Below are positions 1-6,164 of a stretch of 7,097 nucleotides of DNA, piece by piece; position 1 is the stretch's first letter, and every line of letters starts with the position of its first letter. This stretch comes from an uncultured Acidimicrobiia bacterium. Its GTDB lineage: Bacteria; Actinomycetota; Acidimicrobiia; Spongiisociales; JAENVV01. Both the position numbers and the translations under genes were made by a program. The notes below the pieces were generated by a model. The model did not search any database. It was given only the letters and a program-made list of their open reading frames with translations, and was not told the origin of the DNA. The stretch spans positions 1 to 7,097 of the forward strand of contig CAJQPD010000003.1 of NCBI GenBank assembly GCA_905480085.1. Direction: 5' to 3'.

Positions 1-2
1 GT

Positions 3-428
3 AGCGGGTTGTTGCGTCACGCTGACGGGTTTGTTCCCGACTGTCGACGAGTGGGTCATCACGCAACTCGTCGGCCGAGAAGGTTCGATGCCGACTTTGC
101 CTTTGGGTCTTTCGCCACCGGTCAATCCGATTTTTCCCGAGACGTACCGCCAGCCACAACGCGAGCAGAAGGGCGCCAGCAGGAAGATTTTCGGGGTTTC
201 CGGCATCACCACGGTGGCGACGGATCCAAGACAATAACTAGGCCGGTCACCGCGAACGGGAGTGGCCACCGCTCCGGTGATCCAGCCCAGCGGAGTACCC
301 GGAACACTCGACGCGAACGCGGTGATGCCGATGGTTACCCAGACCCCCACGGCCAGTCCTCCAGAGGCGAGGAGCACCGACACTCGCAGGCTGTTTCGTT
401 CGCTCGGGATGGTCCACCTCTTCAACAC
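3..428 (-). CDS. Putative membrane-anchored protein, 5' part only, runs off left edge; possibly frame-disrupted
   Basis: On the minus strand a frame stays open for about 142 codons, from a GTG at 428 (TTG at 425 as alternative) to the window edge; its upstream in-frame stop lies near 485. The N-terminus is basic (LKRW...SERNSLR). A hydrophobic stretch follows at about residues 15-40 (VSVLLASGGLAVGVWVTIGI), typical of a signal anchor or first membrane helix. No good ribosome site precedes the GTG. Beyond about residue 55 the protein looks less natural, with low G+C at codon position 1. Two other minus frames then carry hydrophobic runs: PFAVTGLVIVL at about 256-224, and GALLLALWLAV at about 177-145 followed by a charged tail. 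So this may be an intact unknown gene, two overlapping genes, or a membrane-protein gene broken by two frameshifts. I do not recognise a family. Confidence 0.35.
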   Translation of the reverse strand, partial: MLKRWTIPSERNSLRVSVLLASGGLAVGVWVTIGITAFASSVPGTPLGWITGAVATPVRGDRPSYCLGSVATVVMPETPKIFLLAPFCSRCGWRYVSGKIGLTGGERPKGKVGIEPSRPTSCVMTHSSTVGNKPVSVTQQPA

Positions 429-487
429 GGGTATGAGTATCTCGGATGTGTCGACCGTCGGGAACCCCGACCGGCGTGTCGCTCACT

Positions 488-493
488 ATTATC
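488..493 (-). promoter_or_regulatory. Possible -10 box for the leftward gene
   Basis: The minus strand reads GATAAT here, a good match to a sigma70-type -10 box in an otherwise GC-rich spacer. It lies about 60 bases upstream of the GTG at 428. No convincing -35 box sits 16-18 bases further upstream, so this rests on a single hexamer. Confidence 0.2.
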
Positions 494-543
494 GGAATCC
501 ATGGCGCCGGCGATGGAATCTCCGGTGGTTCGGGGCGAGTTGT

Positions 544-576
544 TTTGAACCGTTCGGCGTGAGCCGAACCGTCAAA
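544..576. promoter_or_regulatory. Imperfect dyad with direct repeat, candidate operator of the hydroxyacid operon
   Basis: The sequence has perfect 7-base arms GTTCGGC (552-558) and GCCGAAC (563-569) around a GTGA loop. Outer arms TTTGA (544-548) and TCAAA (572-576) also pair, with 3 unpaired bases on one side and 2 on the other. The same stretch contains a direct repeat GAACCGT at 547-553 and 566-572, 19 bases apart or about two helical turns. It ends 22 bases before the start codon at 599, where an operator or a leader hairpin would act. The dyad is visible in the sequence; its regulatory role is inferred, and no regulator gene lies in the window. Confidence 0.4.
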
Positions 577-587
577 TGTCCGACTAC

Positions 588-593
588 GAGGAG
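588..593 (+). promoter_or_regulatory. Ribosome binding site deciding the GTG start at 599
   Basis: GAGGAG lies 5 bases before the GTG at 599. It is the strongest Shine-Dalgarno match in the window and fixes the non-ATG start of the dehydrogenase. Confidence 0.75.
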
Positions 594-598
594 CAATC

Positions 599-1561
599 GT
601 GAGCACACCTGTCGTCGCCGTTACCGATACGGTCTTTCCCAGCCTCGATCCAGCCAGGGCGGCGCTTGCCGGAACCGGTGCTGAACTGAAGATGGCTGCC
701 GCCCCCACTCTTGAGGGGATTCTGGCCGTTGCGGCGGACGCTGACGCGCTCCTGGTCACGTATGCAAAGATCACCGCCGAGGTCATCGCCGGTCTGAAGA
801 ATTGCAAGGTGATCGGCCGCTTTGGGATTGGCGTTGACAACATCGATCTCGAAGCGGCCGCCGCTGCCGGCATTACGGTGACCTATGCCCCGGTCTACTG
901 CCTCGATGAGGTCTCGGATCATGCGATGGCCTTGTTGTTGTCGCTCGCTCGCAAGATTCCTTACTCGAACAAACTCGTGAGTGGCGGGCGTTGGGAGATG
1001 CCTGCGGTAGTCCCGATCTCACGGCTACGGGGAAACAAGCTCGGCCTGGTCGGGCTTGGCAACATACCGCAGACGATCGTTCCGAAGGCTCAAGCGTTCG
1101 GTCTGGAAATCCTGGCGGCCGACCCGTACGCGCCTGACGAGGTCTTTGAACGCCTCAAGGTAACCAGGGTTGATTTTGATGAACTCCTGCGGACCTCGGA
1201 TTACATCTCGGTTCATGCTCCGTTGACCCCAGAGACAGAGAAGATGTTCAACGCCGAGGCATTTGCCAAGATGAAGAACACCGCCCTGTTGATCAACACG
1301 GCCCGCGGACCCCTGGTCGATACCGACGCACTTGCCGACGCCTTGGAAGCCGGCCAAATCGGGGGAGCGGCCCTTGACGTGCTGCCCGTTGAGCCACCAC
1401 CGGCGGATTCGCGTCTGGTGGGGCGCGACGACGTCATCTTGACCCCGCATACCGGCTTCTATTCGGAGGATGCGCTCCTCGACCTCCAGACGACGGTTGC
1501 TACCGATGTGGCCACAGTCATACAGGGCGGGGCCCCCAAATACCCGGTCAAGCCCCGATGA
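599..1561 (+). CDS. CtBP-like NAD-dependent D-2-hydroxyacid dehydrogenase
   Basis: A 320-residue cytoplasmic oxidoreductase of the D-isomer-specific 2-hydroxyacid dehydrogenase family, which reversibly reduces 2-oxoacids with NAD(P)H. A substrate-binding half (about 1-100 plus the C-terminus) encloses a Rossmann domain (about 100-290). Visible signatures are GRFGIGVDNID (73-83), SDHAMALLLSLAR (106-118), and the nucleotide loop GLVGLGNIP (149-157) followed by D175, the acidic residue expected for NAD preference. The catalytic triad is R236 (NTARG), E265 (LPVEPP) and H284 (TPHTGFYSE). The PH-x-x-FYSE ending resembles the CtBP-like subfamily. The last Gly of GxGxxG is replaced by P157. The substrate cannot be read from sequence: glyoxylate, hydroxypyruvate, 3-phosphoglycerate or another 2-oxoacid are all possible. 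Its place 58 bases upstream of glcDEF favours glyoxylate/glycolate or similar chemistry. The GTG start has a strong SD. Confidence 0.93.
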   Translation: MSTPVVAVTDTVFPSLDPARAALAGTGAELKMAAAPTLEGILAVAADADALLVTYAKITAEVIAGLKNCKVIGRFGIGVDNIDLEAAAAAGITVTYAPVYCLDEVSDHAMALLLSLARKIPYSNKLVSGGRWEMPAVVPISRLRGNKLGLVGLGNIPQTIVPKAQAFGLEILAADPYAPDEVFERLKVTRVDFDELLRTSDYISVHAPLTPETEKMFNAEAFAKMKNTALLINTARGPLVDTDALADALEAGQIGGAALDVLPVEPPPADSRLVGRDDVILTPHTGFYSEDALLDLQTTVATDVATVIQGGAPKYPVKPR

Positions 1562-1619
1562 GGGGTCTGCCTGCCCCCGCATCTCCGAAGCCCGAGCCTG
1601 GCCCGAACCAGACCGTCTG

Positions 1620-3035
1620 ATGACGTTGATCGGTGACCTTGTTGAGATTTTGGGTCCCGACCGCGTGCTCTCCGAACCTTTGGAACGATACCTATACGGC
1701 ACCGACGGCGGGGTGGCGCGGGGTGAAGTGATCGTCGTCGTGCTCCCCGAAACTGCCGGGGAAGTGTCCGACGTCGTAAAAGCCGCCAAACGCCACGGTT
1801 CGCCGATCGTTCCGCGTGGCGCAGGGACCGGACTGGCCGGCGGAGCGGCTCCGGCCGTTCCGTCGGTCGTGGTATCGCTAACCAATATGAAGGACATCGA
1901 AATCGACCTTGGCAACCGCACCGCCTGGGTGGGTCCAGGGGTCATCAACCTTGACCTGTCGAAACTCACGAGATCGTCCGGGTTCCACTTTGCTCCGGAT
2001 CCCTCGTCCCAGTCGGCTTGCACGATCGGTGGCAACGTTGCCAATAACTCCGGTGGTCCTCACTGTCTTGCGGAGGGAACCACCACCAGCCATGTTCTCG
2101 CAGTAGAGATCGTCACTGCCGACGGGGAGATTGTGCTTCTGGGTGGCCCGGCGCCCGACCCGATCGGCCTCGACTTGCGGTCCGTCGTCGTCGGGTCCGA
2201 AGGTCTCCTCGGCATCATCACCAGAGCCCTGGTGAAGTTGACTCCGAACCCACTCGCCGTGCGAACCATTCTGGCCGGGTTCGCAACGATGGAGGACGCG
2301 GTCGCTACTTCGTCTGGCATCGTGGCGAGGGGCGTGGTGCCGGCGGCGCTCGAGATCATGGACCAGAAGATGACCAGGGCGGTCGAGAATTTCGTTGGGG
2401 CAGGGTTTCCGATCGACGCGGGAGCGATCTTGCTGGCCGAAGTCGCCGGGCATCCCGCGGCGGTCGAGGCAGAAGCACGGCTTGTCGAGCAAGTGGCCAA
2501 CGAGAATCATGTCACGTCTCTGCGAGTCGCGGCCGACGAGGTCGAGCGAGCCAAGCTTTGGCTGGGACGTAAATCAGCCTTCGGAGCGGTCGCCCAGCTG
2601 GCCCCCGACTACTACTTGCACGACACCGTCGTTCCGCGGACCCAACTGGTGGCCACCATGCAGAAGATCTACGAGATTGCCGAGCGCCATGGTGTTCTCA
2701 TGCTCAATGTCTTTCATGCCGGTGACGGCAATCTGCATCCGCTCGTCGCCTTTGATGCCTCGGTGGAGGGTCAGCTCGACATTGTGCATGCTGCCATGGA
2801 GGAGGTCGCCAAAGTCTGCATCGAAGCCGGAGGTGCCCTGTCGGGCGAACACGGGATCGGACTCGAGAAGCGAGACCTCATGCCACTCCTTTACAACGAG
2901 GCCGATCTCGATGCTCAGGCAAGGCTGCGAGAGGCGTTCGACCCCGATGGATTGTTCAATCCACAGAAGGTGCTGCCGGCCGGATCCCGGTGCGCGGACC
3001 TGGGACGGCCCATTCCGACCGGTGCCTGGCTGTGA
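1620..3035 (+). CDS. glcD: Glycolate oxidase FAD-linked subunit GlcD (or related D-2-hydroxyacid oxidase)
   Basis: A 471-residue flavoprotein of the FAD-linked oxidase family (FAD_binding_4 then FAD-oxidase_C), near the usual 470-500 residues of GlcD. In GlcDEF it is the catalytic subunit, oxidising glycolate to glyoxylate and passing electrons to its partners. The FAD domain spans about 35-215, with the pyrophosphate loop PRGAGTGLAGGA (65-76) and the TIGGNVANNSGGPHCL segment (135-150). The C-terminal domain has FHAGDGNLHP (365-374) and GEHGIGLEKR (409-418). H366, H373 and E410 correspond to the metal ligands of D-2-hydroxyglutarate dehydrogenases, and H411 to a catalytic His. The frame stays open upstream to 1470, but that extension overlaps the dehydrogenase gene and lacks family features, so ATG 1620 is chosen. 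No clear SD precedes it. D-lactate and other D-2-hydroxyacids are alternative substrates; glcE and glcF downstream favour glycolate oxidase. Confidence 0.94.
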   Translation: MTLIGDLVEILGPDRVLSEPLERYLYGTDGGVARGEVIVVVLPETAGEVSDVVKAAKRHGSPIVPRGAGTGLAGGAAPAVPSVVVSLTNMKDIEIDLGNRTAWVGPGVINLDLSKLTRSSGFHFAPDPSSQSACTIGGNVANNSGGPHCLAEGTTTSHVLAVEIVTADGEIVLLGGPAPDPIGLDLRSVVVGSEGLLGIITRALVKLTPNPLAVRTILAGFATMEDAVATSSGIVARGVVPAALEIMDQKMTRAVENFVGAGFPIDAGAILLAEVAGHPAAVEAEARLVEQVANENHVTSLRVAADEVERAKLWLGRKSAFGAVAQLAPDYYLHDTVVPRTQLVATMQKIYEIAERHGVLMLNVFHAGDGNLHPLVAFDASVEGQLDIVHAAMEEVAKVCIEAGGALSGEHGIGLEKRDLMPLLYNEADLDAQARLREAFDPDGLFNPQKVLPAGSRCADLGRPIPTGAWL

Positions 3036-4141
3036 CAATTGCCGCGGCGTTTGCTCGGTATGTTCGGTCGGCCGTCGCCGACACTGGACTTCCTGAGTGC
3101 GACCTGATGGTCGCTCCACAAACCATCGACGAGCTCGAGCACATTCTTGATCTGGCGAGCGAACATCAGCTCAAGGCGGTCATTTGGGGTGGCGGTAGCC
3201 ATCAGGGATTCGGGGGTCGAATCGACCCAGATCTCGTGGTCGCCACTTCCCAGCTCAACCGGCTTGTCGACTGGCAGCCGGAAGACTTCACCGTCACCGT
3301 TGAGGCTGGAATGCGGGTTTCGGATCTGGAGGACATGCTGGCTGACCGGGGCCAGATGGCCGTGTTGCCGGAACTTCCGGGCGCCGCCACGATCGGCGGT
3401 GTGATGGCGGCCGGGGTCAGCGGGTGGCGGCGAGCCCGGTATGGGCCCACCAGGGACCGGGTGCTCGAAGTAGATCTCGTCACCGGTGATGGCCGTCGAG
3501 TCCGGGCCGGGGGCCGGGTGGTCAAGAACGTCACCGGCTTCGACTTGCCCCGCCTGGCGGTCGGTTCGTTTGGATCCCTCGGGGTGATCGCCCAGGCCTG
3601 CCTGAAGCTGTGGCCGGAGCCATCCACCAAAGTCACCGTTTCGGTGGCCGACGGCGACCGAGCCCTGGCGACCGCCTACCGACCGACCGCGGTGGTTGAA
3701 GCCGATGGGGTGGCGAAGGTCTACCTGGGTGGCACCGAAGCGGAAGTGGACGGCCAGGTTGAGTCGCTGGACGGAACGGTCGTTTCCGGTTGGTCCTGGG
3801 AACCCGAACCGACCGGAGTGGTTGGTTGGTCGCTGCGGGTGCCACCGGCCTCAACCCGAAGCGCGATCGAGCGATTGCCATCCGGGTGGCGCTATCAGGC
3901 CGGGCTCGGAGTTGGCGAAATCAAGGCAGCCAGTGTCGACGCCGAAGGCGCTGCCGGGCTGAGAGCTTGGGCAGAGTCCCAGGGCGGGGCTCTGGTGATC
4001 GTGTCTGGACCGGCCGCGCTGTACTCAGACATGGACCCGTGGGGTACGCCCCCTCCGGGGCTCAAGGTCCAACGGGAACTGATTCGCCGGTTCGATCCGT
4101 GCCGGGTCGTGAACCCTGGTCGGCTGCCCGGTGGTCTCTGA
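3032..4141 (+). CDS. glcE: Glycolate oxidase FAD-binding subunit GlcE
   Basis: A 369-residue protein with one FAD_binding_4 domain and no full FAD-oxidase C-terminal domain, as expected of GlcE (about 350 residues in E. coli). It forms the oxidase complex with GlcD and GlcF. Features in order: PQTIDELEHIL (29-39); the FAD loop WGGGSHQGFGGR (52-63); a second FAD contact region with PGAATIGGVMAAGVSG; RYGPTRDRVLEVDLV; and the GlcE-like stretch KNVTGFDLPRLAVGSFGSLG (165-184). The C-terminal third is divergent and ends FDPCRVVNPGRLPGGL, a usual FAD-oxidase ending. The frame extends upstream to GTG 2990. GTG 3032 is preferred because it overlaps the glcD stop in GTGA, which suggests translational coupling, and puts the FAD domain at the usual distance from the N-terminus. 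A weak GGTG lies 7 bases upstream. Confidence 0.91.
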   Translation: MTIAAAFARYVRSAVADTGLPECDLMVAPQTIDELEHILDLASEHQLKAVIWGGGSHQGFGGRIDPDLVVATSQLNRLVDWQPEDFTVTVEAGMRVSDLEDMLADRGQMAVLPELPGAATIGGVMAAGVSGWRRARYGPTRDRVLEVDLVTGDGRRVRAGGRVVKNVTGFDLPRLAVGSFGSLGVIAQACLKLWPEPSTKVTVSVADGDRALATAYRPTAVVEADGVAKVYLGGTEAEVDGQVESLDGTVVSGWSWEPEPTGVVGWSLRVPPASTRSAIERLPSGWRYQAGLGVGEIKAASVDAEGAAGLRAWAESQGGALVIVSGPAALYSDMDPWGTPPPGLKVQRELIRRFDPCRVVNPGRLPGGL

Positions 4142-5367
4142 TGGGTTGGGTGACCGATCACGCGCCCACCGGGGCCGAACTCAATGCCTGTGTTCGTTGT
4201 GGGTTATGCCTCCCTGAATGCCCGACGTTCCGACTGACCGGCAAGGAGTCGTTTTCGCCGCGCGGCCGTCTGATGGCCATGTCGGCCGTCGCCGACGGCG
4301 TCGTTGAGGTTGACGAGAGCTTCGCGGGGATCATGGATTCGTGTCTTCAGTGCCGCGCTTGCGAAGTGGTTTGCCCATCATTGGTGCCATTCGGGCGGGC
4401 CATGGAGGGGGCCAGGGCCGAACTAGCTGCTCAGATGCCAAGTCGGACCCGGGCGGCTCGCCACCTGCTGGTGGGCAGGGTGCTTGGTTCCCCCGGGTTG
4501 CTCCGCATGGCAACGTTGGCGGTAAAGGTGGGACAGAAGGTCGGGGTCGGCAGGGTGCTGCCTTCCTTGTTGCGAAGGGGTTTTGCAGGGATCCGCCCGA
4601 TTACGCCGGTGGCGGTCGAGCCGGGCTCAACCTATCGGGCCGTGGGGGAGCGGATTGGCCGGGCAGGGTTTTTGACCGGATGCGTCATGGACGTCTGGTT
4701 TTCCGACGTCCACGCCGCATCGATCGCCATGCTCCAGCGAGCCGGGTATGACGTTGTCGTTCCGGCCACGCAAACCTGTTGCGGGGCTCTGGCTGCCCAC
4801 GATGGCGACGTGAAGGACACGCAACGACTTGCGGAGAGAAATGTCGTGGCGTTCGCCAATGTCGATGTCGTGGCCGTCGATTCGGCCGGCTGCGGCGCCC
4901 ACCTCAAGGACTACGAGCACTGGGCCGGCCAGGCCGGTGAGTTATTCTCGAAGCGGGTCTTCGATATCACCGAACTCATTGATCAGGCGATCGCGTCGGG
5001 CCGGATCCCAAAGTCGTCGGTGGATCGTGGTCCGGTTGCCGTGCAAGACCCGTGCCATTTGCGTCATGTTCAGCGGATCGTTGACGCACCGCGCAACATC
5101 GTACGGGCGGCCGGCTATAGCCCGGTCGAGATCGACCCGGACGGCCGCTGCTGCGGAGCGGCGGGTATGTACAGCCTGCTCCAACCGGAGCTCTCACGCC
5201 AGCTCGGGGCGGCCAAAGCCGACCAGGTCCGTCAATCGCATGCCAACGTCGTTGCCTCGGCCAATCCGGGATGCGAGATGCAATTGCGCAGCCATCTGGG
5301 GAAGGGATACGAAATCGTTCATCCGGTTGAGCTGCTGTGGCGAGCCGTCCAGGAAGATGATCGTTAG
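4141..5367 (+). CDS. glcF: Glycolate oxidase iron-sulfur subunit GlcF
   Basis: A 408-residue Fe-S electron-transfer subunit, almost the same length as E. coli GlcF (407). It carries electrons from the flavin subunits towards the respiratory quinone pool at the inner face of the membrane. The N-terminus has two ferredoxin-type [4Fe-4S] motifs: C17-x2-C20-x2-C23-x3-C27-P and C68-x2-C71-x2-C74-x3-C78-P. Two cysteine-rich CCG domains follow: TGCVMD (C181) with CCG at 213-215, and DPCH (C305) with CCG at 337-339; then NPGCEMQL near the end. No membrane helix is evident. The frame is open back to 3790, but the upstream part is a shadow of glcE. ATG 4141 shares its A with the glcE stop (TGATG), has GGTGG six bases upstream, and gives the expected length, so it is chosen. 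Gene order glcD-glcE-glcF matches known operons. Confidence 0.95.
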   Translation: MGWVTDHAPTGAELNACVRCGLCLPECPTFRLTGKESFSPRGRLMAMSAVADGVVEVDESFAGIMDSCLQCRACEVVCPSLVPFGRAMEGARAELAAQMPSRTRAARHLLVGRVLGSPGLLRMATLAVKVGQKVGVGRVLPSLLRRGFAGIRPITPVAVEPGSTYRAVGERIGRAGFLTGCVMDVWFSDVHAASIAMLQRAGYDVVVPATQTCCGALAAHDGDVKDTQRLAERNVVAFANVDVVAVDSAGCGAHLKDYEHWAGQAGELFSKRVFDITELIDQAIASGRIPKSSVDRGPVAVQDPCHLRHVQRIVDAPRNIVRAAGYSPVEIDPDGRCCGAAGMYSLLQPELSRQLGAAKADQVRQSHANVVASANPGCEMQLRSHLGKGYEIVHPVELLWRAVQEDDR

Positions 5368-5376
5368 GCTGTCTGA

Positions 5377-6141
5377 ATGACAATGGGAGACGACACCGAG
5401 AACACCGGCGACGAGCCGACCGTTTTGGGTGCCTCGTATGTCGCGCCGATCGTCGCGGAGCCAGCGATGCCTGAATCAATCGTGTCGGAACCGACCAGAG
5501 AGTATTTCGGCGAGCCTTACGGCCTCACACCCGAGGACGATTCCCCGGCGCCAACCCGGTCTCGTTGGCGCATGATGCTCGATATCGGCAGGATCTTCGG
5601 CCATGGGTTCGGGGCCATCCTGGACATCGGCATGATGATCATCGGAGTTGGTTTGTTGTCCATCGCTATTGCGACGTTGCTCGATGGGTTCGGCGCTGGG
5701 GAACCATCGCTCACGGACAATTCAGGCGCCATGTTCGGGTCAGCCCTGCTGGTTGGCGTCTTTGGTTCCTTCGCTCTTGGGGTCGCCAATGAGGGACCGC
5801 TGACTTCGCCAAGAGAAGGTGAGAACGTCGGGCTTATCGAAAGTAATGCTTCGCGCGCAGTTTCGATTCTTGTGGTGGTTGCCGCCATCGGGTGGGTAGC
5901 CGACCTACTCCCGACGGTCCTTGAGAGCCTTCCGACGCCCTTTACGCTGGCAACGACCGTGATTGAAGAGACGGGTCGGGCGGGCTTCTTCTTCGGGCTT
6001 CTCATGGGGGTTCCGCTCGCCGTTTTGTTTCGCATGTGGAAGCCGACCGTCCGCGAGGACGCCGATTTCGCCATCATCTTTGTCGTGTGGCTGATGGGCA
6101 CCGTCCTCCTCGTCAACCGCCTGCTTCCAAGCATCCTCTGA
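5377..6141 (+). CDS. Unrecognised five-helix membrane protein, last gene of the glc operon
   Basis: A 254-residue protein of no family I recognise. Residues 1-60 are hydrophilic, acidic and proline-rich, probably disordered and probably cytoplasmic. Five hydrophobic segments follow at about 78-102, 118-137, 161-182, 202-219 and 231-252, with R/K clusters at 61-72 and 219-226. Helix 1 is rich in Gly and Met and contains one Asp (GAILDIGMMIIGVG). There are no cysteines, so a Fe-S or c-type haem role is unlikely. It does not resemble the glycolate/lactate permease families, which are about twice as long with more helices. It begins 9 bases after the glcF stop on the same strand, so it is probably co-transcribed; a membrane partner, transporter component or unrelated passenger all remain open. 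ATG 5377 is chosen; ATG 5383 is equally possible, and both have weak ribosome sites. Confidence 0.82.
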   Translation: MTMGDDTENTGDEPTVLGASYVAPIVAEPAMPESIVSEPTREYFGEPYGLTPEDDSPAPTRSRWRMMLDIGRIFGHGFGAILDIGMMIIGVGLLSIAIATLLDGFGAGEPSLTDNSGAMFGSALLVGVFGSFALGVANEGPLTSPREGENVGLIESNASRAVSILVVVAAIGWVADLLPTVLESLPTPFTLATTVIEETGRAGFFFGLLMGVPLAVLFRMWKPTVREDADFAIIFVVWLMGTVLLVNRLLPSIL

Positions 6142-6164
6142 GGCGGTTCCCTGAGGGTTCTTGG

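Noticed and set aside
9..548. 179-codon plus-strand open frame covering the left region
   Set aside because: It is rich in Arg, His, Gly and Asp without hydrophobic core or motif, ends in no recognisable domain, has no ribosome site, and lies opposite frames with better membrane-protein character.
247..922. Two minus-strand open frames over the intergenic region and dehydrogenase start (247-873 and 584-922)
   Set aside because: Both are antisense to the dehydrogenase N-terminus, low in complexity and without a family signature.
1562..1578. GGGG...CCCC hairpin after the dehydrogenase stop
   Set aside because: A 4-base stem without a T-run in GC-rich DNA is expected by chance and would not stop transcription.
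1470..1619. N-terminal extension of glcD to an ATG at 1470
   Set aside because: The extra 50 residues overlap the dehydrogenase gene by 92 bases, are Arg/Ser/Pro-rich and lie outside the family's normal length.
1025..2044. 339-codon minus-strand open frame
   Set aside because: It spans the end of the dehydrogenase and the start of glcD, both firmly identified on the plus strand; its composition is that of an antisense shadow in high-GC DNA.
3790..4140. N-terminal extension of glcF to 3790
   Set aside because: The extension is out-of-frame glcE sequence; starting at ATG 4141 gives the exact family length and places the first Fe-S motif at residue 17.
6135..6164. Possible terminator between the convergent genes (CCTCTGAGG and CCCTGAGGG)
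   Set aside because: The arms are only 3-4 bases with loops of 1-3 bases and no T-run follows on either strand, so no intrinsic terminator can be claimed.
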